Of a DNA stretch of 64,000 nt, positions 55,501-64,000 are shown piece by piece; the first letter of the stretch is position 1, and each line of letters starts with the position of its first letter. The notes under the pieces were generated by a model. That model was not told the DNA's origin. It worked only from the letters and a program-made list of their open reading frames with translations, and searched no databases. The DNA is from Cadophora sp. MPI-SDFR-AT-0126 (taxonomy: Eukaryota > Ascomycota > Leotiomycetes > Helotiales > Ploettnerulaceae), in the NCBI GenBank assembly GCA_020747065.1, contig JAGMVK010000023.1, positions 248,001 to 312,000 of the forward strand. The letters are read 5' to 3'. The translations under genes were made by a program, and so were the position numbers.

Positions 55501-56270
55501 TCATGAACGAGGCCGGCCCTTCATCTTCGATATTCCCTGTGGCTTTGTCGTGTTGCGCCTATCGCCTCGTCTTGGGCGGCCTCTCTTTGATGTCTTTATT
55601 GATCTGGACCTCGACTCCTGCGACCCTGTTGATGAGGGAGGTGTCGGCGCCTGTGTGGGCTTGACAGTCCTTTGGCGAGGGGTTCTGATAGTGTCGGATG
55701 GCACCACGACGGCGGCTCTCAATCGTTCTTCTCTTTCCACAATTCTAGCGCTGCAACTGCTGGAGACGCCTGGGGAATTATTCTTCATTGGCTGCGAAGA
55801 GTTGACGGTAGACCCATTGCTCTTCACACCGCTTTCCCCAGTTGTCAGTCCTGGCTTTCCACTGGCCAGCTTCTTTCTCTTTACAACCTTTGATGCAGTG
55901 GTCCTAGACTTTTGCAATCGCCTAGTTGGTATCCTATCAGCAGTGTTCAGTCCTGGACAGACTCCGTGCAACGGTAGGTAGTAGGACTCCTCTCAGATAT
56001 ATTCGCAGGTGAGACTAGGCGACTTGGATCGAGTCGACCTGCTGCCCCCGACTTTTGCACCGGGAAATAATCAACAGAGCGCCAATCCTGCTTGGGATCT
56101 CGATTTCGATCTCTCCGCTGGCGGGATAGATCTGAAGTCCTCAATAGCTGCCCTATCGATGCAGATGCAAGGACAGGATCAGACTCTGAAGGGGGCGATG
56201 ACTGTGACATGGACGACTTGTTCGACCGCTCGATCTGATCTCCTAGAGTGCGGATTTTCCGCAGCACCAC
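55501..56270 (-). CDS. basic, disordered protein with AT-hook-like motifs
   Basis: Two overlapping minus-strand open blocks, 55947-56270 and 55501-55971, probably joined by an intron near 55960. The first is Ser/Arg/Asp-rich (RQRRDRNRDPKQDWRS). The second is Lys/Arg/Ser/Thr-rich, with TSKRGRPRRGDRR and KMKGRPRS near its end; RGRP cores flanked by basic residues are AT-hook-like and would bind the AT minor groove. No folded domain is visible. The opposite strand also has a long ORF over the same interval, so strand choice rests on the AT-hook-like composition. Nuclear role inferred only. Confidence 0.35.
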
Positions 56271-56764
56271 AGCGACAGGTCACCGCAGACCTCGGACGAC
56301 ATGCCGAGCGTCAAGGCGCCCTTCCGTATCAGCCCGACATGTAAGACTGCTCTGCAGATGCGTGCTCCGTTCAGACCAAAACAGCAGCTAGACTACACCA
56401 AGGAGCTAACCCAGGAAACCCGAACGTTACACAACCAAAATCACACCATCCATAAACGACCCTGAAGACCTTGGTGATGAGGCAGGCAAGAGCCGAATGG
56501 AATTGGGGATGACTGCATTGATGTAGACGGATATGATGGGTTCTAGTAGAGCTACCAGGACAAACGAAAGCTAAAGGTGCTTCGGCGACATTCAAATAGC
56601 AAGCAAGACAACCACTCTTCTTCCTGTCCCTTTTGCTGGTGAGATGCAATACTTGCATCATGATAGCAAAATCTTGCCTCTAAACAGCGCGGCCAAAAAG
56701 AATGAAAACAGTAACGGATAGGGATGGTAATTTGACGATCATACATGGAATGGAACGTATTCTA
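56271..56764. other. intergenic, no supported gene
   Basis: A 96-codon minus frame (56371-56661) lacks features. Confidence 0.4.
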
Positions 56765-57190
56765 TTATGTTGAACGCGTAAACCTTGGTTCCCGAAGCTT
56801 GATGCTGTGCACTGTCTGTACATAGCTTTTAGCATCCTCCAAGTGTATTAGAAGAAGCCCGTGAGACTTACATGTGGGGTGATAACACCCTATCTTAGCT
56901 AGCGGATCTCTTGCTTTGAGGTAACTACGTTTAATATGATCTATCATCTTCGAAGGGCGGGTAAAACGAACCTATCTGTTCTTCGTAGCTCCCCGATTCA
57001 TCTCTAATACAGAACAAGCACTGTGTCTTGCCGCAGACAAGGGGAAAGACAGGAGCTAGAGGTCCGACTTCAGGAGACTCTTCCTTGAAAAGAGCTCGTA
57101 GAGGCTGCGCAACGCCAAGGCGGTAGCATAAGGTAGCCGCAGATCGCCTGCACTAGTGGTCTTAATCCGGCGGTTGACAGTATCCTGCGA
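56765..57190 (-). pseudogene. zinc-finger C-terminal relic resembling DUF3435 proteins
   Basis: The minus strand reads CYRLGVAQPLRALFKEES, VCGKTQCLFCIRDESGSYEE and, after a frameshift near 56950, MIDHIKRSYLKARDP, IGCYHPTCKSHGLLLIHLED and VQTVHSIKLREPRFT. The paired CxxC...H / CxHPxC...H...H arrangement with a KTQCxFC-type start resembles the C-terminal finger region of fungal DUF3435 proteins, which relate to tyrosine recombinases of Crypton/Starship-type elements. The recombinase core would lie to the right on this strand, but from 57240 the sequence is RIP-saturated and unreadable. An alternative is another zinc-finger protein family. Confidence 0.5.
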
Positions 57191-57239
57191 GGTGACATCT
57201 GTGATGTCCTGATGGTATACTTAGACTACGATTATAGAG

Positions 57240-60200
57240 CTATACCTCAGTAGAGCATAAGATGCTGAGATAATATAATTACCTTTACACTTAATAAATT
57301 AAAATAAGAAAAGAAAGTAGCTAAATAATCTTATACGATTTAGCTCTTATTCTTACTCTTAAAGTTATAGTAATTAAGAATAAATAGTAATCTATATAAT
57401 TAATCGCTCGGCTAGAACTCGTGAAACTATCTTATAAAACCTCTTCATATAGATTAATAAGTCTTTTCTAGTTTTAAGCTATATATTATAGTCTATATAA
57501 TTAATAAACTACTTAGCGTGTATTTTGCTTACATGCTTTCTTATAAAGTATTAACTTAAGGAGCCCGAGGTTAAATATATAGCAATTCTCTCGTGTATTA
57601 TTAGGTACGGATTTCTAATATAGTAAAAATATACTTTAGGCCTTTTATTAGTCTAAATAGAATATATTACTTAGCAGAGTATAATATCTAGCTTAGCAGC
57701 TTATATAAAGGGATTAATAATTATATTAAGAGAACTATATTAGATACAATAAGATAGTACTTCTTCTTTTATATTATAGTATAATATAACTACGTTAATA
57801 GCTGTAATTTTCTGTTATGGTCTTTATTCTAGTGACTTCCTAGGTAAAGTAAGGATTACATCTATTAAGCTAAGCTACTTTAGTGATATATCTACTCGGA
57901 CTAAGACGTCTCGCGTATTCTTATTAATTATTATACTTAAAAGCTACTATTTACTATCTTTTACTAGCTACTTTAACTTATAATATTTCTTAATATTTGT
58001 AACGGTTTAACAAGAGTTTATTAATAGCTATAATATAAAGTAGAAAAGATAAGGAGAAAAGAGGTTTCAAAAGGAACCTTGAGCTTAAGTATAGAAGGCG
58101 CAGCTATTAGTCCTATTATAATATCGCGTCTAGTTACTTCTTATGACTCCTAAGTCCTATGATTTGCGATATATACGTGATCTATAATATATATTATAAT
58201 AAGGCGTATATTCAGAATCAGGGTATTACCTTAGGTAATCTTAGTTTCGAGCCTTAGTGAGCTCCCTCCGCTTATACGAGCTCTTTTCTACTTCTAGAAT
58301 TAGAAGAATTAAAAACTTTTTCTATCTTAAATTTCAGCTATAAGTGACTTCTTATATTTTACTCCTAGGTCTAGTAATATACTTAGTTTTACGTTATCAT
58401 AGTTTTTATAATATATAATTACGCGAGCTATCTATTATATTACTCTTTCCTTTAAAGAAAGCTTATCCTTAAGCTATAAAAGAATTACTTCTAAGCTTTT
58501 AGTAATATTACTATATTATTTTTTAGTCTCTTATAAGTGTTATTATCCTTTAATTCTTATATTATTATTTAGTATTCTAAGAGCTTTAGTAAGTCTAAGA
58601 GTATAGGATTTTTTTTAATAAAAATCTCTAAGTTTATATAAGTAAGTACGAAAGTCTATAATAAGATAGAACTTAAGGTCTAAGTTAAGTCCTTTCTAAT
58701 ATACTTAGTAGTATAATATATTATCTTACTTAAGGCAAATATTTAAGATATCTTAGATTTCTTATTCTTATTCTATATTAATAGTAATTATCTCTTCTTA
58801 ATCTACTTAGATTTAGTCTAATAAAGAGTTATTATTATAGTACTATAATTATTTATTGAAAATACTAGATAAACCTTAATAGATTTAGGTAAGTCTGACT
58901 AATAAAAGTAACTTTCTTTTTATAAGACTTAATATAAGCTAGTTTATTAGCTATTTAGCTTCTTTTTTAGCTAGTAGATTTTCTAGTTTTTAGTAATTAC
59001 TTAGATTTAATCTCTTACTTCCTAATTAACTTTTTAATAAGACTTATTTATATCTTATTATTTCTTTTTTATTAGTCTTTTAAGAACTACTTAACTTTTT
59101 TTTATATTATCTTATATTACTTTATAAAGGCATAAGCTTTAGTAATATTTAGCTTTTCTATAATTATAAATTCTAACTTAAGTTATAGCTTATTTTAGTC
59201 TTAGCTTATACATAGCTTATATTTATATTTAAACTAATAAGGAGATATACTTAGAGACTTATAAAGTAGTATTAACTAAGTATAATCTATTATTAATAGA
59301 AGCTCGGACTAGTTATCTTAGTAGTAATTTATAAAAAAGTAAAGTCTCTAATTCAAATACTAATTTATAAATTTAATCTAATTATTAGTCCAAGTATAGT
59401 AAGTTATAAAAAGTTTAATCTTAATACTAAAGATCTAGTAGAACTTATACTAGAAAAAAGAAATAAATTAAGGTCTTTTATCTAATAAAACTATTTTAAC
59501 TAGACTATTAAATCTCTAGTAATTTATAATAAATAGTTAAGCTAAGTTATAAGAAGTATATATAAAATAATATAGGATTAATATAGCTTTCTTAAAGAAT
59601 TAATTTATTATAATTAATATTAAGTCGTACCTAAACTTATCCTTTAGTATATTCTTAAAGTCTATTATTAAATATTACTAGAATTAGTCTAAGATTAGTA
59701 GAAAATATAAATAGTTAAGTATCTTATCTTATTAGTAGTTAGCGTAGTTATAAGCTAAGTAGTTAGAAATAAATCTAGTAATATCTTTAAGTATTCTAGG
59801 CTAGTAGTATTTAATTCTAAAGAGCTTAAAAGTCTTCGATTTCCTAAGGTAAGTAATAGAAAGCTAATTATATATATACTAGATTAATTATATATAAAAA
59901 TAGTTAATATTAAGTACTTAAAGATAGCTTTTATATAAAAGTAGTCTATTATCTTAGAATATATACTAAAAGTCAGGTTTTTATAATTCTTAGTGTTAAA
60001 CTATTAGAGTCTTATAAGTTTAATTAATATAGATTAGCTCTATAATAAAGTTTATCTTCTTATTTATATTAAGTTTTATAAGAGCTAACGTATAGATATT
60101 AAGTAATTAATCTAGTTCACAGAGGATATAAGAATTAATTTAGTTTAATTATATTAATATATAAGTATAAAGTTTATTCTTTATCTTAATCTAATTTCTA

Positions 60201-63200
60201 ATATCTTATTTATAGTATAATAGTATATTAGTAGTAGTATTTTAATTACTTAAGTAATATATTACTATAAAATAGAAGTCTATTAAAATTTCAGACTACT
60301 TTACTTATCTTTCTATAAGTTTCTTAGTAATTATAAAGTATTCTAAGGCCTTATAATTAAAGAAGACCTAAAAGTACTAGTAATTAGACTAAGATACTAG
60401 TTTTATATACTAGTAAGTTAATAATTATATAATCGCTAGTATTTTCTTATTATAAATATCATAGTTTAGTTTAGTAAGACTTATTATTTTAGATAAGAAT
60501 AAGACTAAGTACTAGTTATTTTTATACTTTTATAAGAGTACGCTTATAATTACTCTATTCGAGGCGTTAGTCTTAATCTGAGTTTTTAGTAATATATTAT
60601 AGTATTTCAGATATTCTAAGGCTAGTATAGCTTTCTTTAAGTCCTAAAAAGCTATAAGTTAAGTAAGAATTATCTTAAAAAGAATTAATATCTTTATTAG
60701 TTTTACTAAGAATTTAGTTATCTTACTATAGTTTAAGATAAACTTATAGTAAAAATTATAAAAACTAAGAAAAGACTAGATCTCTCAGATTATAATAGAG
60801 AAAATCTAATTTTATATATACTTTATAATTACTAAGTTAATCTTAATTTTTTTAGTAATAATAAAAAACCTAAGGAATTTAATCTTCTTAATATAAAACT
60901 CGCTTTTTCGAATATCTATTAGAAGATAATATTACTATAAGTAATATAAGACTTTCTTAATATATTTCTTATATTATAAGAACTCGTTAAAATATATAAT
61001 AATATTATCTAAGTATATAATATAGAATATATTAAGGTAATTAAAAAGGATATTATTTATATATTATTAGAATATTATAAGACTATTAGTAAGTTCGAAG
61101 AGTATTATCTTATACTTATAACTTTTATAATAAGTCTAAAATATAATATACTTTTTAAAAGCTAAGTCTATTTATATATAATAGAAAGTACTTTAGATAT
61201 TAATCTTAGTAAAGACTTTAGTTTATCTAAGATATATAAAGACTTTATTAATTAAAGATAATAAGTATTAATCTTTTTATATAATCTTATTTAGTCTTTA
61301 GTAATTAATATAAAAGCGTAAGCTATTATTTAATTTTTTAATAAATAAAGTAAAGTAAGTAAAAGAGGTATAACTAGAAATAATAAAACTTTTATTAAAA
61401 TTCTTCTTAAAGTATTTTTTTATTACTTAAAGTTTTACTTTATTTTATTAATATAGTAGTTCGTAGTTATAGTTAACTTCAGCTTTTAACTTGATCTTAT
61501 AGTCTAATCCTAGTACTAAGTTAAAGAGAGTATTAGAGATAATCTTTAAGAATATAATAATCTTTAAGAATATAATAATATATTCTTAATACTAAGAAAA
61601 GAGCCTCTTTTATAAGATATTCTTATATGATTCTTTTTTAGTAAAAGATACTTATGGTTTAGCTTTTTAAGTTACTTAATTATAAACTTTATTTATCTCA
61701 TTTAATATAACTATAAAAAACTCTAACTCTTTCTAATAAAAGATATAATAAAAAGCTATTATATTAATCTTAGTAATATTTATTTTTAGTAGAGTTCTTT
61801 ATTTTAGAATTAAGTATTAATATATAAGAATTCCTTATATAAGAATAATTAAATAGACTTTATTAAGTATAAGATTATAAAGTTTTCTTTCTATTTACTA
61901 AAGTAAGCTAATAGTCGCTACTACTTAAGTATAAGTAAGGTATTCGTAAGAAATAACTTAGTTTTCCTAATAATATTAATCGCAAAGTCGTTTAGTACTA
62001 TAGTATTCTTTTTATACTACTCGCCGAGTAGTATAATATATAGTAATTAATAGGAATATATATTAAGACTTATAAGAGAGTAGATCTATAATTTATAGCT
62101 CTATCAGCTATTTATTAGTAATATAAGTAGTAGCTATGATAATATCTTAAACTTATTAAGTAGTATCTTTCTTATCTATTACTATTTATTATTAAAAGAT
62201 ATCTTATTAATTAGTAATTCGAATATTATAAGGATTTAAGAATCGTATAGTATCGTAAGTAATATATAAGAGTCTCGGGAGTACTATAGAAATATCTTTA
62301 TTATAAGGCTATACTAAATATTAATTCTTAATATTAAGCTATATATTAAAGTAAACTATTTAGATTTATCCTAAGATAATCTTATAATTTCTGAGGTCTA
62401 ATAGTATAAAAGGGATTTATTTTCGAATTTAATAATTAATTAATATATTTAAAAGAATAGTATATAATATAATATTATTAGCTTAGCTATTATAACTTTT
62501 TACTTATATAAAATTAGGAAATAAAGTAAAGGTAATACTAAACTTCTTAGTAAAATCTTTAGTAAATTTAGTATTAATAAAAGTAAATCTACTTATTCTA
62601 AAATCAGATAATATAAGAAAAGTAATTCTAATATTATTATAAAATAATATATAAGAAATAGTAAAACCTTTACTATTTATTAACTTATATATATTAATTT
62701 CTTAAAGATTAATTATCTACTTTAAGAAGGAGTCTTCTCTTAAGATTCTTAGTTTTCTAAGTTAATAATATTTTCTAATTCCTCTTAGTCTTTATTAACT
62801 TTAAAAAAGTCTTTATTTAAGAACTATTCTAATACTTCGATTTTTAAGATACTTAAGTTAGTAGAATTATAAAGCTTAAGATAATCTTTAGTTATATATC
62901 TTATTTTCTTATAATTCTAGTAAGTAGTAAGTTTTTAGATATTAGGGATTATAAAGAATAATTAAAGAAGTATAAAAACTATAAGAGCTAGAGTAATATT
63001 ATTTACTAAGAGAAAAGTAAGTATATTTTTTTATAAAAAAGAGATTAAAGGATTTCAAGTAAATAAAAGTATTATATAAATTAGAAAAGTATTCTAGTAG
63101 TATTATTCTTAAGTATAATAAACCTTTTTTATTTAAGAAATCTATAATAAAAATAAAATCTTAGAAACTTCTATTAGAAGTAAACTTATATATAGCTTAG

Positions 63201-64000
63201 TCTTATAAGAATAAGTAAAGAAAAGTATAAAAGCAAGTTATAAGATATCTATTAAAAAAAATATAAGTATTTTAAACTAATTTAAGAAAATAAAAGTAGT
63301 ATTCTATAAATAATTTTATTAGGAATATCTATAGCTTATTTAAAATTATCTTAATATCTTATTACTTAAAGGTATTACTATAAATATTACTTAAGTAATT
63401 AATTATTTCTTTAGTATTAGTAAATAGTTCTATTATTCCTTATTTAAAGTATAGTAGTAAGTAGCCTTAAGTATCTCTTTTAGTATAATTATATATTATA
63501 GTAACATAAGACTTTTTATTAAAGTAATAATTAGAATTAATATTTAGCTTATTTAATATTAATATAAATTAAGTATACTACTTTAGGCCCTTAGAATTAC
63601 TAGAGAACTTATTAATATATAGTTCTTAGGAACGTTTTCCGTAACTCGAATAATAAGCTTAATTAATAAGATAAGAAGGACTAAAGTTCTTATTAGAAGA
63701 GTTATTACTACTTGGATCTCTATTATTACTAAGAGGATTCTAAGAATTTAATTACTTTAGAAAAGTAAGGACTTATTATATAATCTTATCTTACTTATCT
63801 TATTACTTACTTAATTTCTTTAATATCTTTTAAAAATCCTTTTAGTTTTACTTTAGTTATATAACTAAGATCTATTTAATATCCTTATTCTTAAAATTAT
63901 TATCTATTAAAGATATTATATTAAGGTATAAGCTAAATAGTATAGAATCGTTCTATCTGCGCTCTTTAATTTAGTAATAAGAAAAGATATAAAAGGAGAA
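57240..64000. mobile_element. RIP-saturated AT-rich block containing a gypsy relic
   Basis: The sequence becomes abruptly AT-rich at about 57240 and stays so to the window end. CA and TG dinucleotides are nearly absent over long stretches while CT and AG persist, the signature of CpA-directed RIP. From about 58000 on, the minus strand can be read as Ty3/gypsy pol; gag should lie at 61.7-64 kb but is unreadable. LTRs were not identified. TGTAACGGTTTAACAAGAG at about 57998 may be an LTR edge. The part from 57240 to 57990 cannot be assigned and could be a separate element. Confidence 0.75.
59580..61700 (-). pseudogene. gypsy pol relic (integrase, RNase H, RT)
   Basis: In minus-strand order, RT comes first, with YLDNIIIY at about 60994-61019 (the YxDD-type motif with its second Asp changed to Asn). 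The connection follows (NSLGFLLLLKKLRL near 60870). RNase H comes next at about 60400-60560 (TNASNRVIISVLL, LNYDIYNKKILAII, equivalent to the TDAS and NYDIYDKELLAI signatures). Then comes an integrase C-terminal stretch at about 59630-59770 (LAYNYANY and a YLYFLLILD remnant of the NYxQDDW...AEFA region). Almost every Gln/Trp position is a stop. Non-functional. Confidence 0.68.

Noticed and set aside
55493..55981. 162-codon plus-strand ORF
   Set aside because: Antisense to the basic AT-hook-like frame; hydrophobic composition is what the complement of Lys/Arg/Ser codons yields. The choice remains uncertain.
57240..64000. Mitochondrial DNA insertion or centromere-type satellite
   Set aside because: No mitochondrial gene frames or satellite periodicity. 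Instead the minus strand reads RT/RNase H/integrase, and CA/TG depletion indicates RIP.
1..64000. CRISPR arrays, prophage or bacterial operons
   Set aside because: Spliced fungal genes and eukaryotic transposons throughout. The short tandem repeats lack the repeat-unique spacer pattern.
1..64000. tRNA or rRNA genes
   Set aside because: No cloverleaf-compatible segment with box A/B or rRNA-like stretch was noticed by eye; tRNAscan-SE and Rfam searches would be decisive.

Overview
The window looks like a piece of a filamentous ascomycete (Pezizomycotina) genome. Its genes carry short introns (about 43-63 bp) with GT...CTAAC/CTGAC...AG signals. The gene families are typically fungal: NmrA-like and SDR oxidoreductases, a CYP52-type P450, Tad-type LINE pieces and Fot1/pogo transposons. 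The repeats carry the marks of repeat-induced point mutation (RIP): C-to-T and G-to-A changes, TAG/TAA in place of CAG/CAA/TGG codons, and near loss of CA and TG dinucleotides in the worst-hit tract. I cannot name the species.

Layout. 1-10.3 kb: a RIP-mutated Fot1/pogo DNA transposon, about 1.9 kb when emptied, that has received three LTR-element insertions. Two are solo LTRs. One is a 7.77-kb Ty3/gypsy element on the minus strand, which itself carries an intron-containing cysteine-rich gene on the opposite strand. 10.3-18.9 kb: moderately decayed single-copy sequence with an unrecognised broken gene (11.0-12.8 kb), a small HIRAN-domain gene (13.8-14.2 kb) and a multi-exon unknown gene (14.8-16.3 kb), then non-coding DNA with tandem repeats. 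18.9-31.8 kb: a 222-bp solo LTR and an 11.96-kb Ty3/gypsy element inserted in the intron of a RIP-destroyed NmrA-like gene. 32.5-36.9 kb: two MITE copies, LINE and Helitron scraps, and a small secreted cysteine-rich protein gene that lacks its ATG.

37.9-57 kb is the gene-bearing part. It holds an intact NmrA-like gene, a broken SDR, an intact four-exon SDR, a TIR transposon, a solo LTR, a 5'-truncated NmrA/isoflavone-reductase-like gene abutting a phytanoyl-CoA dioxygenase scrap, a LINE RNase H scrap, and a divergent MBL-fold hydrolase / enoyl-CoA hydratase pair. After these come a truncated AAA-ATPase-family N-terminal region, an intact CYP52-type P450, a basic AT-hook-like ORF and a zinc-finger relic resembling DUF3435 proteins. 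57.2-64 kb: an extremely AT-rich, RIP-saturated block whose minus strand still reads as Ty3/gypsy RT, RNase H and integrase. The element runs off the window.

The intact enzymes (NmrA-like sensor, SDR, MBL hydrolase, crotonase, P450) would fit lipid or secondary metabolism, but no backbone synthase is present. Treating them as one pathway is inference only. Overall this is accessory, repeat-rich, gene-poor DNA in which genes next to repeats are also being eroded.
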